57,196 nt of DNA from Zavarzinella formosa DSM 19928. Its GTDB lineage: Bacteria; Planctomycetota; Planctomycetia; Gemmatales; Gemmataceae. The notes under the pieces were generated by a model that had not been told where the DNA came from, made no database searches, and saw nothing but the letters and a program-made list of their open reading frames with translations. Of the stretch, positions 8,037 to 16,413 are shown piece by piece. A program made the position numbers and the translations under genes. The stretch's first letter is position 1, and each line of letters starts with the position of its first letter. The stretch covers positions 87,771-144,966 of the forward strand of contig NZ_JH636448.1 of NCBI RefSeq assembly GCF_000255705.1, written 5' to 3'.

Positions 8037-9692
8037 ATGGAATTCCTGACTGCCGCCCTGAAAGAGTTGACCGACCAGCAAGTTCGGTACGCTCCGGCGC
8101 AGCGACGGCGGGAGCAGGCGGCCAAGGCGACCAAGCTTATCGGGGAGATCGATCCCCGGCGGTTGTATCCCTACCCGTTTGTGTGTTTTCGGATCACGGA
8201 CTTTTGGTCGGAGGCTCATGCCGACCTGTTGATACCGGGATCGGATCTGCTGTCCGACCTGGCCGAGTTCATTCGGTTGGCGGGAGAGAATCTCCCGGCC
8301 CCGACGGACGAGGACATCCCCGAGCGGATGTACACGCTGGACGAACTCAGCCGGGAATTCAACGTCTCGACCAAAACCATCGGCCGGTGGCGGGTCAGGG
8401 GGTTGGTGGGCCAGCGGATGATCGTGAACGGCCGGCGACAACTCGGTTATCCCAAGTCGCTGGTGGAACGGTTTATGCGGGAAAATCACGACCTCGTGGA
8501 ACGCGGCCGGAATTTCAGCCGCCTCGACGGGGATGAGCGAACGCGGATTTTGTATCGGGCCCGTCGTCTTGCCAACGCGGGTGGTGACATCACGGAAGTT
8601 TGCCGCCGGATTGGCCGCCGGTTCAGGCGATCGGTCGAAGCGATCCGTTACACGATCAAAAACTTCGACCGCGAGTGTCCGCAGCACGCGATCTTTCCGG
8701 ATCGCCGGGTGTCGTTGGATGTTCAGGTCAAGGAAATGATCTTCAAAGACTACGAAAGGGGTGTTCCCGTGGAAACTCTTGCCAAACAATATGATCGGAC
8801 CCGTCTCGCCGTTTATCAGGCGATCAACGAGATTCAAGCCCGCCGGGTGATGGAAAAGCCGGTGGAATATATCCACCACGAATCGTTCGAGGTTCCCGAG
8901 AACGAAGCCGTCATCATGGCCACCATGCCCGGCGAGGAAGCCTTCCAGGCGGCCTGTCTGACCATGACAGCCCCGAAGGATGTCCCGGCCGAGATGCAGC
9001 ATCTGTACCGGATGCCACTGCTCAACAAAGAGCAGGAACAGCACCTCTTCCGGAAGATGAACTACGTCAAGTACCGGGTGAACAAACTCCGGGACACGAT
9101 GGACCCGGCCGCCGCTCAAACTGGCGACCTCAAACAACTGGAAGACCTGCATGCCGAGATCCGGCTGGTGCGGGACCGGTTGATCGGCTGCAATACCCGG
9201 TTGGTGGCGAGCATCGCCAAGAAGCACGCCAACCAGTTCGACAACCTGCCGGAACTGATGTCCGACGGGTCGATCTCCCTGATGCGGGCCGTCGAGAAGT
9301 TTGACTTCTCACGGGGCAACAAGTTCAGCACCTATGCGACGTGGGCCATCATGAAGAACTTCGCCCGGAGCATCCCGGACGAAAAGACCCACCGCGAACG
9401 GTATGTGACCGGCCACGAAGACATGTTCGAGGCCCGGCCGGATGTCCGCACCGACGAGCAGGAAGTGCTGGCCCAAGCCGAGTTGGTCAAGGACAAGGTG
9501 AGCAAGTTGCTCGAAGTCCTCGACCCCCGGACGCGGGACATCATCCGCATGCGGAACGGTCTCGACGGCAGCGCCGAGATGACCCTCGAACAAATCGGCC
9601 AGCACTTCGGCATCACGAAGGAACGGGTGCGGCAGATCAATGTTCGCGGCATGAAGCAGTTGAAAGACAAGGCCGACGTGAAAGATGCCTGA
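8037..9692 (+). CDS. Composite sigma-70 family factor with N-terminal helix-turn-helix extension
   Basis: The 551-residue protein carries a typical sigma core in its C-terminal half. A region 1.2-like segment (MPLLNKEQEQHLFRKM, about residue 325) is followed by region 2 (RLVASIAKKHANQF, then GSISLMRAVEKFDFSRGNKF and STYATWAIMKNFARS, about 382-445). Region 4 (MTLEQIGQHFGITKERVRQI, about 517-536) follows. The first 300 residues are unusual. They include a MerR/excisionase-like segment (MYTLDELSREFNVSTKTIGR, about 98-118), an Arg-rich helical stretch near 165-205 and another helix-turn-helix-like segment (VPVETLAKQYDRTRLAVYQ, about 243-261). Region 3 is reduced. GGGGAAG (8024-8030) precedes the ATG. 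It is followed by an intrinsic terminator and preceded by a sigma-54 promoter match. I recognise it as a planctomycete-type sigma factor; its regulon is unknown. Confidence 0.85.
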   Translation: MEFLTAALKELTDQQVRYAPAQRRREQAAKATKLIGEIDPRRLYPYPFVCFRITDFWSEAHADLLIPGSDLLSDLAEFIRLAGENLPAPTDEDIPERMYTLDELSREFNVSTKTIGRWRVRGLVGQRMIVNGRRQLGYPKSLVERFMRENHDLVERGRNFSRLDGDERTRILYRARRLANAGGDITEVCRRIGRRFRRSVEAIRYTIKNFDRECPQHAIFPDRRVSLDVQVKEMIFKDYERGVPVETLAKQYDRTRLAVYQAINEIQARRVMEKPVEYIHHESFEVPENEAVIMATMPGEEAFQAACLTMTAPKDVPAEMQHLYRMPLLNKEQEQHLFRKMNYVKYRVNKLRDTMDPAAAQTGDLKQLEDLHAEIRLVRDRLIGCNTRLVASIAKKHANQFDNLPELMSDGSISLMRAVEKFDFSRGNKFSTYATWAIMKNFARSIPDEKTHRERYVTGHEDMFEARPDVRTDEQEVLAQAELVKDKVSKLLEVLDPRTRDIIRMRNGLDGSAEMTLEQIGQHFGITKERVRQINVRGMKQLKDKADVKDA

Positions 9693-9716
9693 GTCCTGAC
9701 GACAGACAGTCAACGC

Positions 9717-9749
9717 AAAAGGCCGCCTCGAAATGAGGCGGCCTTTTTT
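9717..9749 (+). terminator. Rho-independent terminator of the sigma-factor gene
   Basis: A 9-bp perfect GC-rich stem (GGCCGCCTC, 9721-9729, with GAGGCGGCC, 9735-9743) with a 5-base loop is followed by six T residues (9744-9749). The four A residues before it can extend the stem. It lies 25 bases after the stop codon. Confidence 0.95.
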
Positions 9750-9768
9750 CGTTTGAAGAAGAGCAGAC

Positions 9769-9951
9769 TTCACGCAAAGATCGCAAAGGGGACGCAAAGC
9801 TCGCCTAAGTTGTCAAAGCCCGGTATCAACAACTTCCCCCCGCGTGTTTGGTGAAAATTAAAATTTCATCAGTCACACGGGGGCGAGCGTTTGCCAGTGG
9901 GCTTTGACAACTTAGGCGAACTTTGCGTCCCCTTTGCGATCTTTGCGTGAA
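9769..9951. repeat. Nested inverted repeat (53-base arms) between convergent genes
   Basis: The arms at 9769-9821 and 9899-9951 are reverse complements with a single difference. Between them a second palindrome (CCCCCGCGTGT with CACACGGGGG) encloses a third (GGTGAAA with TTTCATC), so the whole 183 bases can form one long imperfect hairpin. It lies between the ends of the sigma-factor gene and pnp. The arms share the words ACGCAAAGATC and CAAAG with the repeat at 49161-49289. Confidence 0.95.
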
Positions 9952-9977
9952 CTCTTCTCTTTTCTGAGCCCCTGAAC

Positions 9978-12074
9978 TTACTTCCCGCCACCATTTGTCG
10001 GGGGCAGCAACGCCTTGCGGGACAGTTTGATGCGGTTCTGGTCGTCGATGGCGACCACCTTCACGTCAATCACCTGGCCGACTTGCAGCACGTCTTCGAC
10101 CCGGCCGACGCGGAAATGGTCGATTTCGCTGATGTGCAGGAGGCCGTCTTTGCCGGGGACGATCTCAATGAACGCCCCGAATTCCTTGATGGACGCCACC
10201 TTGCCGGTGTACGTCTTGCCGATCTTCACTTCTTCGCACAGCGCCTCGACCTTGGACTTGGCCGCCTCGGCCCCGGCGGCGTCGCTGTGGGCGATGTACA
10301 CGGTGCCGTCATCATCCACATCGAGCTTGGCGCCGGTGGATTCTTGAATGGCCTTGATGTTCTTGCCGCCCGGCCCGATGAGCAGGCCGATCTTTTCGGG
10401 GCTGATCTTCGTGGTGAGCAACCGCGGGGCTCGGGGGCTGAGGCTCGGCCGGGGCTTGCGAAGCGTCGTCAGCATGTGCCGGAGGATTTCGCGGCGGCCT
10501 TCCTTCGCTTGTTCGAGGGCGGCCTTGATGATTTCTTCGGTGATGCCTTCGATCTTCAGGTCAAGCTGAATGCCGGTCACGCCGTTTTGAGTCCCGGCCA
10601 CCTTGAAGTCCATGTCGCCGAAGTGGTCTTCGTCGCCTTGGATATCGGTGAACAAGGTGAACTTCTTGCCTTCTTTCACGAGGCCGATCGAAATCCCGGC
10701 GACGGGTTGCTTGATCGGCACCCCGGCGTCCATCAGGGCGAGCGTCCCGCCGCACACGGAGGCCATCGAGGAGGAACCGTTCGATTCCAGAATGTCGGAG
10801 ATGAGTCGCAGGGTGTACGGGAATCGGGTGGTCGGCGGCAGCACGGCCTTCAGGGACCGTTCCGCCAACATGCCGTGACCGATTTCCCGACGACCGGGAG
10901 CCCGCACCGGCTTCGTTTCGCCGACGGAGAAGGGCGGGAAGTTGTAGTCCAGCATGAACTTCTTGCTGTACTCGCCTTCCAGTCCTTCGATCTTCTGCTC
11001 ATCGGCGACCGTCCCGAGGGTGGCCGTGATGAGGGCTTGCGTTTCGCCCCGTTGGAACAGGCTGGAACCGTGAACGCAAGGAAGCAAACCGACTTCGCTG
11101 GACAGCGGCCGGATTTCCTTGAAGCCCCGGCCGTCGAGACGGACGCCACTGAGGGCGAGGTCGCGGAAGACCTTTTCTTCCAGCGTCATCCACGCGAAGC
11201 CGAATTGCTGGGTGGTGTAAGCGGTCCCCTCGCCCATGTACTCGGCCTTGACCTTGGCCTTGAGTTCATCGACCTTTTCGTAGCGCTCGAGTTTGGCCTT
11301 GGTGAGCTTGCGGGTCTTCAGATCTTCGGCATACTTCTCCGCGAAGATCGCCGTCAGCGGATTGGGGGCCGAGGCCGGGGCGCCGGGCTTTTTGCCAAGG
11401 CCAGCTTTTTCACGCAGTTCTTCGATCAACTCAATGATCGTCACGATCTGCGAATGACCGAATAACACCGCTTCGAGGATCACGTCTTCGGGGAGTTCAC
11501 GGGCAAAGCCCTCGATCATAGCGACGGCGTCCCGCGTCCCGGCGACCACGAGGTCGAGGTCGCTGGATTCCATGTCGGCCACGGTCGGCATCACGACGTA
11601 CTTGCCGTCCACGCGGCCAACCCGCACGGCGGCGGTCGGCTTGGCGAAGGGGATGTCCGAGACGTGGAGGGCGGCGCTGGCCCCGATCATCGACAGGATG
11701 TCCGGGTCGTTTTGCCGGTCGGCGGCCATCACGGTGCAGATGATCTGGACTTCGTTAACGTAGTCGGCGGGGAATTGCGGTCGAAGGGGTCGGTCAATCA
11801 GGCGGGCGGTCAGGGTTTCCTTGATGGAATTTCGCCCTTCCCGCTTGATGTACCCGCCGGGGAACTTGCCGGCGGCGGCGTAGCGCTCGCGGTATTCCAC
11901 GGTGAGGGGGAAGAAGTCGATGCCCGGCCGAATACCGCCTTCGACGACGGTGTTCAGGGTCATGGTGTCCCCGAACCGGACGAGGACGGCCCCGGAGGCT
12001 TGTTTCGCCAGTTTTCCGGTTTCAAGGACGAGAGTGGAGCCGCCAAAAGCACATTGGACTTGAGTCACTGACAT
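9978..12074 (-). CDS. pnp: Polyribonucleotide nucleotidyltransferase (PNPase)
   Basis: PNPase degrades RNA 3' to 5' by phosphorolysis and can add tails in reverse; it acts in the cytoplasm as a trimer, often in the degradosome. The 698-residue protein has the expected order: first RNase PH domain (about 10-145), a helical linker, second RNase PH domain (about 320-540, with GHGMLAERSLKAVLP and SNGSSSMASVCGG), KH domain (KIGLLIGPGGKNIKAIQE, about 560-620) and a C-terminal S1 domain (YTGKVASIKEFGAFIEIVPG, about 630-690). Length fits the family. ATG at 12074 is preferred to the upstream GTG at 12092 because GAGAGG lies about 10 bases before it. The gene lies downstream of rpsO, the usual bacterial order, with a terminator between them. 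Confidence 0.98.
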   Translation of the reverse strand: MSVTQVQCAFGGSTLVLETGKLAKQASGAVLVRFGDTMTLNTVVEGGIRPGIDFFPLTVEYRERYAAAGKFPGGYIKREGRNSIKETLTARLIDRPLRPQFPADYVNEVQIICTVMAADRQNDPDILSMIGASAALHVSDIPFAKPTAAVRVGRVDGKYVVMPTVADMESSDLDLVVAGTRDAVAMIEGFARELPEDVILEAVLFGHSQIVTIIELIEELREKAGLGKKPGAPASAPNPLTAIFAEKYAEDLKTRKLTKAKLERYEKVDELKAKVKAEYMGEGTAYTTQQFGFAWMTLEEKVFRDLALSGVRLDGRGFKEIRPLSSEVGLLPCVHGSSLFQRGETQALITATLGTVADEQKIEGLEGEYSKKFMLDYNFPPFSVGETKPVRAPGRREIGHGMLAERSLKAVLPPTTRFPYTLRLISDILESNGSSSMASVCGGTLALMDAGVPIKQPVAGISIGLVKEGKKFTLFTDIQGDEDHFGDMDFKVAGTQNGVTGIQLDLKIEGITEEIIKAALEQAKEGRREILRHMLTTLRKPRPSLSPRAPRLLTTKISPEKIGLLIGPGGKNIKAIQESTGAKLDVDDDGTVYIAHSDAAGAEAAKSKVEALCEEVKIGKTYTGKVASIKEFGAFIEIVPGKDGLLHISEIDHFRVGRVEDVLQVGQVIDVKVVAIDDQNRIKLSRKALLPPTNGGGK

Positions 12075-12182
12075 CAGGGTGTTACCTCTCACATGCTGCG
12101 GCAGGAGTCAATCGGCCGACTGAGTGAGAATTTTTCGTTGTTTCTGTTCCGAAGTGACTGAGATTTGATTCTGGCTATTTGC

Positions 12183-12219
12183 AAAAAACCCCGGCCGTCG
12201 GAGACGGTCGAGGTTTTTT
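12183..12219 (-). terminator. Intrinsic terminator between rpsO and pnp
   Basis: On the minus strand a stem of about 11 bp with one mismatch and a 3-base loop is flanked by six A and six T residues. It lies 68 bases after the rpsO stop. It would limit read-through from rpsO into pnp, as in other bacteria with this gene order. Confidence 0.85.
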
Positions 12220-12286
12220 GAGAGATGACAACAAATTCCAAGCGAATCTGTTGATCGTTTGGCCGTGAACCAGAAACCAAAAACAG

Positions 12287-12556
12287 TTACTTGCGGAGGC
12301 CAAGCTTCTGGATGAGCGCCAGATAGCGGGGCCGATCCTTTGTTTGCAGATACTTCAGCATGTCGGAACGCTTGCTGACCATCTTCAGCAAGCCACGCCG
12401 CGACGCGTGGTCCTTCTTGTTGTTCCGCATGTGCTCGGTGAGGTCATTGATCCGCGCCGTCAGAAGCGCAATCTGAACTTCCGGTGAACCACTGTCGTTC
12501 TCTGCACGCTTGTGGTTGGTGATAATGTCCGTTTTGCGTTCCTTGGAAATCGCCAT
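12287..12556 (-). CDS. rpsO: 30S ribosomal protein S15
   Basis: The 89-residue protein has exactly the usual S15 length and its conserved motifs: [21 protein letters not shown], then [22 protein letters not shown]15 binds 16S rRNA early in assembly of the small-subunit platform. GAGG lies 5 bases before the ATG. The gene heads the rpsO-pnp pair. I see no clear translational-repressor pseudoknot in the short leader. Confidence 0.98.
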   Translation of the reverse strand: MAISKERKTDIITNHKRAENDSGSPEVQIALLTARINDLTEHMRNNKKDHASRRGLLKMVSKRSDMLKYLQTKDRPRYLALIQKLGLRK

Positions 12557-12762
12557 ATGCGCCTCGACGAGCCCTGCCCGCTAATCGACTCCTGCCTCGT
12601 TGTTCAAACCGTTACATAGTGGTTTGCTTCGATACCTTAGCATTGTGGGAATCAGCCACCGGAACGACAAGTGAGTCATTGAAAGAAACTCGGAACTCGA
12701 AGCATGGAACGCCGAACTCCTTACAATTCGGAGTGGGGGATTTGAACTTCGGAATGGAAGAC

Positions 12763-14265
12763 ATGAAGACACACGGACGGATGCGCGGAGCATTGATGCT
12801 TGGCTGGGCGTTTCTCATGGTGATGAATCTCCCGGCCGCTGGCGGGGAGTATGCCGAACTGCGAGTCATTGACGCCGAGACGAAGCGGGGTCTTCCCCTC
12901 GTTGAACTCACAACCGTGAACGAACTGAAATTCGTGACGGACAACGCCGGGCGAATCGCTTTCCGCGAGCCGGACCTGATGGGAACGGAAGTGTTCTTCT
13001 CCGTGCGGGGTCATGGCTACGAAGCCCCCAAGGACGGTTTCGGCATCTCCGGCGTGCGTGTGACGCCAAAAGCCGGGGAAGTGGTCGAGATTCCGCTGAA
13101 GCGAATGATTGTTGCTCATCGGCTGACTCGGCTCACCGGAGAGGGAAAATGGCGGGATACCAAGTTGCTCGGACATCCTGTCCCGCTGGCCGACTCCCCG
13201 AATCCGGGGCAAGTGGCCGGGCAGGATTCCATTCAGGCGGCCGTTTATCGAGGCAAAGTGTATTGGTTCTGGGGGGATACCAACCAAATCAAATACCCGC
13301 TCGGGTTGTACCGCACAGCCGGAGCCACGACGGCCATCCCCGACGGGGATATCAGCAATGGCCTCCCCTACGACTATTTCACGGACAAAACCGGCTTCGC
13401 CCGGGCGATGATGCCATTGTCCGAGCGTCCCGAAGGAGTGATTTGGATCTTCGGCGTCTGCGCAGTGGCCGACGGCAAAAACGGCGAAAAACTCATCGGT
13501 CATTACTCGCGTCGCAAGGGTTTAAACGGTGAACTGGAGCAGGGCATCGCCGTCTTCGATGACGACAAGAACATCTTCACCGTCGCCCGACAGTTGCCGC
13601 TTGATGAAAAATGGCGATATCCTCGCGGCCATCCGATCATCATGGAAGAAGGCGGACAACGCTGGCTGATGTTCGGCGCCGCCATCCCAAACATTCGCGT
13701 TCCGGCGACGCTGGCCGCTGTTCTCGATCCGGCCCAATATGAAGCGTTTGCCTGTCAGTTCGACAAGGACGGCAAACCGGAATGGCGATGGCAGAAAGAA
13801 CTTCCCCCGACCGATTCGGACAAGGAATCCAAATTGCTGAAAGCCGGGAAACTGCGCCCGGAGGATGCCCGGTTCACGCTGGTGGATGCCAACGGCAAAG
13901 ACCGGATCGTGTTGCACACCGGTTCCGTCCGCTGGAACGATTTCCGCAAGAAATGGGTGTTGGTCGCCTGTCGGATCGGCGGCCAGACCTCGCATCTCGG
14001 CGAAGTCTGGTATGCGGAGGCTGATTCCCCCGTCGGCCCGTTTACGCCGGGGGTGCGGGTGGCAATGCACGACCGGCAGACGTTTTACAACGTGGGCCAT
14101 CACGCCTTTCTGGACCGGGACGGCGGCCGAACGATCTATTTCGAGGGAACCTACACCAACGACTTCTCCGGCAATCCCTACGCCACCCCCCGGTACAACT
14201 ACAACCAAGTGATGTACCGCTTGGATCTCGCGGCCCCGGAGTTAAAGGTGATTCAGGGGAAGTAA
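12763..14265 (+). CDS. Secreted beta-propeller-like protein with N-terminal beta-sandwich domain
   Basis: After a hydrophobic signal sequence (GALMLGWAFLMVMNLPAAGG), a beta-sandwich domain with carboxypeptidase-regulatory flavour (YAELRVIDAETKRGLPLVEL, VTDNAGRIAF) occupies about residues 25-110. The main body, about 120-500, has repeated YRGKVYWFWGDTNQ, WLMFGAAIPNIRVPAT and WYAEADSPVGPF segments like those of five-bladed-propeller glycosidase-like or DUF4185-type proteins. Catalytic residues cannot be assigned. The start is uncertain: ATGs at 12754, 12763, 12781 and 12796 all keep the signal sequence, and the last has GGAG 5 bases upstream. It converges on the HisA-like gene with only 12 bases between the stop codons. 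Confidence 0.65.
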   Translation: MKTHGRMRGALMLGWAFLMVMNLPAAGGEYAELRVIDAETKRGLPLVELTTVNELKFVTDNAGRIAFREPDLMGTEVFFSVRGHGYEAPKDGFGISGVRVTPKAGEVVEIPLKRMIVAHRLTRLTGEGKWRDTKLLGHPVPLADSPNPGQVAGQDSIQAAVYRGKVYWFWGDTNQIKYPLGLYRTAGATTAIPDGDISNGLPYDYFTDKTGFARAMMPLSERPEGVIWIFGVCAVADGKNGEKLIGHYSRRKGLNGELEQGIAVFDDDKNIFTVARQLPLDEKWRYPRGHPIIMEEGGQRWLMFGAAIPNIRVPATLAAVLDPAQYEAFACQFDKDGKPEWRWQKELPPTDSDKESKLLKAGKLRPEDARFTLVDANGKDRIVLHTGSVRWNDFRKKWVLVACRIGGQTSHLGEVWYAEADSPVGPFTPGVRVAMHDRQTFYNVGHHAFLDRDGGRTIYFEGTYTNDFSGNPYATPRYNYNQVMYRLDLAAPELKVIQGK

Positions 14266-14277
14266 GACGGTCGAGAT

Positions 14278-14985
14278 TCAGGTATTCGTTGGACGAATCC
14301 GGCCATCGTGCAGGGCCGAGGCGACGAGCGCGCCCTTCACCCCCAAATCAGCCAGTTGTTGAATGTCTTCGATTGAAGTGATTCCTCCCCCGGCGATCAA
14401 ATCAAGGCCGGGGAATTCACCCGCCAACCGGCGGCACAAGTCATCAGTTCCGGTTCCTTGACCTTCTCCAACACGGGCCAGGTCCAGCACAATCATTCGT
14501 TGAACGCCGAGGGAAACGACGTGCCGGGCAATAGCCAGCGGTTCGGCGATTCCCGGCCAAGTCCGCAGGGGAGTTCCCGCTTTCAAATCGAGCGAGAAGA
14601 CCACTTTCTCCGGGGAAACCGCCTCCAAAATTTCCCGCAAGACCTCCGGTGATTCGACGGTCTCCAATCCGGCGACGACGTGACACCCCGTCCCGGCAAC
14701 ACGCATGGCCGAGGCAGCATCCCGGACACCGGCATCGAGCCAGATTGTGACCGGGTGACAAGGGGACAAGGGGACAAGGGGACAAGAACCGGATGATTGG
14801 ATCGCATCCAAATCGGCGATGTAGATTTCGGAGGGGTTGAACGCCTCAATCAGCGCATTGGCCACTGGGATGGGATCGACCGAGGAGGTGAGAACACTTT
14901 GGATCGGCCGGTATTCGTGCCGCCGACCGCCGACGCCGCGGACGACGACGCCGTTGAGAAGATCAAGGACGGGGATGATTCTCAC
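14278..14985 (-). CDS. HisA/HisF-related TIM-barrel protein with octamer-repeat insert
   Basis: The 235-residue protein has the HisA-type start MRIIPVLDLLNGVVVRGVGG, the IYIADLDAI strand (about 55-63), WLDAGVRD (about 80-87) and the phosphate-binding end LIAGGGITSIEDI plus KGALVASALHDG. HisA isomerises a histidine-pathway intermediate. The Asp and the Gly-rich loops are kept, but this is a diverged paralogue and I cannot assign the reaction. Similar HisA-like proteins occur with tetrahydromethanopterin C1 genes in planctomycetes; that link is only a possibility. Residues about 65-78 (SGSCPLVPLSPCHP) are encoded by an octanucleotide array at 14753-14784. The start is GTG without a clear ribosome-binding site, 15 bases after the hom stop, suggesting co-transcription or coupling. 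Confidence 0.75.
   Translation of the reverse strand: MRIIPVLDLLNGVVVRGVGGRRHEYRPIQSVLTSSVDPIPVANALIEAFNPSEIYIADLDAIQSSGSCPLVPLSPCHPVTIWLDAGVRDAASAMRVAGTGCHVVAGLETVESPEVLREILEAVSPEKVVFSLDLKAGTPLRTWPGIAEPLAIARHVVSLGVQRMIVLDLARVGEGQGTGTDDLCRRLAGEFPGLDLIAGGGITSIEDIQQLADLGVKGALVASALHDGRIRPTNT
14753..14784. repeat. Octanucleotide tandem array inside a coding region
   Basis: Three perfect AGGGGACA units (14761-14784) are preceded by one variant unit GGGTGACA (14753-14760). They encode the low-complexity stretch CPLVPLSPCHP in the HisA-like protein on the minus strand. Eight is not a multiple of three, so gain or loss of one unit would shift the reading frame. Confidence 0.9.
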
Positions 14986-15000
14986 GAAAGACCAAGCCAG

Positions 15001-16302
15001 TTAATCATCCACCGAATAACTCACCCCCGGCGACACGACTCCGGGGAGCTTGTTCAATTTGTCCAAGGCGGATCGGAATCGGCCGGTCTCGGCGTAATGG
15101 GTCATGATAACCAGCGGGACCACGGCCTCGGCGTGTTCTTCTTGGGCTTCGTGCTGGATCACCGTGGCGATGCTGATTTGCTCGTCGGCCAGCACGCGGG
15201 CCACGTCGGCGAGGACGCCGGGTTTGTCGGCCACCAGCACCCGCAGGTAGAAGCGGGATTTGACGCCTTGGGACGGCCGCAGGACGAATCCTTGCGGGGA
15301 ACCGGACCAAAGTTTGCTGGCGGCGAAGGTTCGCTGGGCGCGACCCACGGCAATGTCGATGATGTCCCCGACGACGCTGCTAGCCGTCGGCAGTTCCCCG
15401 GCGCCGGGGCCTTGAAACAGGACTTCGCCGACGGCATCTCCCTTGATCTGGATCGCGTTGAACGCTCCGCGAACTTGGGCGAGCATGTCCGTGTGGCGAA
15501 GAAGCACGGGGGCGACGTGCAGGGCCACTTCTTTGCCTTCGAGCCAGGCCTCGGCGAGGAGTTTTACCGTGTAGCCAAGTTCTTGGGCGAAGCGCAGGTC
15601 CATCGCGCTCAGGCCGTCGATGCCTTGGCGTTCGATGTCCCCGAGAGTGGCCGTCACGCCGAAGGCGAGTTGTACGAGAATCGCCAGCTTGTGGGCGGCG
15701 TCGGAGCCATCCACATCAAGCGTCGGGTCCGCTTCCGCGTAGCCGAGTCGCTGGGCTTCCTTGAGGGCATCCGCATACGACATGCCCTTGTCGGCCATCG
15801 AGGTCAGAATGAAATTGCTGGTTCCGTTGAGAATCCCTTGGAGAGCCGTTACTTGATTAGCCGTAAGGCTTTGCGACAAAGCCCCGATGATCGGAATGCC
15901 TCCGGCGACGCTGGCCTCGAAGGCGACCACTCGCTCGTGTCGGCGGGCGTGTTCAAAGATTTCGGCCCCGTGTTCGGCCAGAAGCGCCTTATTCGCGGTG
16001 ACGACATGTTTCCCGGCGGCGAGGGCTTCCATCACCGCCATTTTCGCGGTGGTTGTGCCCCCCATCAGTTCCACGACGACGTGAACTTGCGGATCGTGGA
16101 CGGCTGCCTTCCAATCCGTGGAGATGATTTCTTTGGGAATCGACGGCCGGGTTTTGGCCGGGTCGCGCACGACGACGTGACGGAGTTGCACCGGGCGACC
16201 GGCCCGCGAGGTGATGCGGTCCGCATGGCCCAGCAATATCTTCGCCACGCCGCCGCCGACGGTCCCCCCGCCGAGCATCGCCAATTGCAATGGTTCCACC
16301 AT
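15001..16302 (-). CDS. hom: Homoserine dehydrogenase with C-terminal ACT domain
   Basis: The enzyme reduces aspartate semialdehyde to homoserine, feeding threonine, methionine and isoleucine synthesis. The NAD(P) site AMLGGGTVGGG is near residue 8, ELMGGTTTAKMAVMEALAAGKHVVTANKALL covers about 80-110, and the active-site region GILNGTSNFILTSM and LGYAEADPTLDVDGSDAAHKL covers about 165-215. An ACT domain (YLRVLVADKPGVLADVARVL, about 350-430) is expected for feedback control by threonine. At 433 residues it has normal length. ATG at 16302 is chosen because further upstream the frame runs through the hairpin repeat at 16352-16408. It lies downstream of metK and just upstream of the HisA-like gene, all on the minus strand. 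Confidence 0.95.
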   Translation of the reverse strand: MVEPLQLAMLGGGTVGGGVAKILLGHADRITSRAGRPVQLRHVVVRDPAKTRPSIPKEIISTDWKAAVHDPQVHVVVELMGGTTTAKMAVMEALAAGKHVVTANKALLAEHGAEIFEHARRHERVVAFEASVAGGIPIIGALSQSLTANQVTALQGILNGTSNFILTSMADKGMSYADALKEAQRLGYAEADPTLDVDGSDAAHKLAILVQLAFGVTATLGDIERQGIDGLSAMDLRFAQELGYTVKLLAEAWLEGKEVALHVAPVLLRHTDMLAQVRGAFNAIQIKGDAVGEVLFQGPGAGELPTASSVVGDIIDIAVGRAQRTFAASKLWSGSPQGFVLRPSQGVKSRFYLRVLVADKPGVLADVARVLADEQISIATVIQHEAQEEHAEAVVPLVIMTHYAETGRFRSALDKLNKLPGVVSPGVSYSVDD

Positions 16303-16351
16303 GTCCCTGCCGTCTGCCTCTGAGTCGGGGAATTGCGGTTTTGATAAGCAG

Positions 16352-16408
16352 GTCAGGCTTTCCCGCCTGACAGAGCGTGGGTCAGGCGGGAAAGCCTGAC
16401 CCACGCTC
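16352..16408. repeat. GTCAGGC-family hairpin between metK and hom
   Basis: The 20-base arms 16352-16371 and 16381-16400 are perfect reverse complements, each itself containing GTCAGGC and GCCTGAC. A second pairing of GAGCGTGG (16373-16380) with CCACGCTC (16401-16408) is possible around the right arm. It ends 6 bases before the metK stop and may terminate or pause metK transcripts. It belongs to the same family as 47607-47662. Confidence 0.9.
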
Positions 16409-16413
16409 GAAAA

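Noticed and set aside
8010-9227. 405-codon open frame on the minus strand
   Set aside because: It is antisense to the composite sigma-factor gene and has no recognisable motif.
10083-11465. 460-codon open frame on the plus strand
   Set aside because: It is antisense to pnp and rich in Gly/Asp/Arg without a domain pattern.
14797-16323. 508-codon open frame on the plus strand
   Set aside because: It is antisense to homoserine dehydrogenase and the HisA-like gene, which have clear motifs; its product has no recognisable domain.
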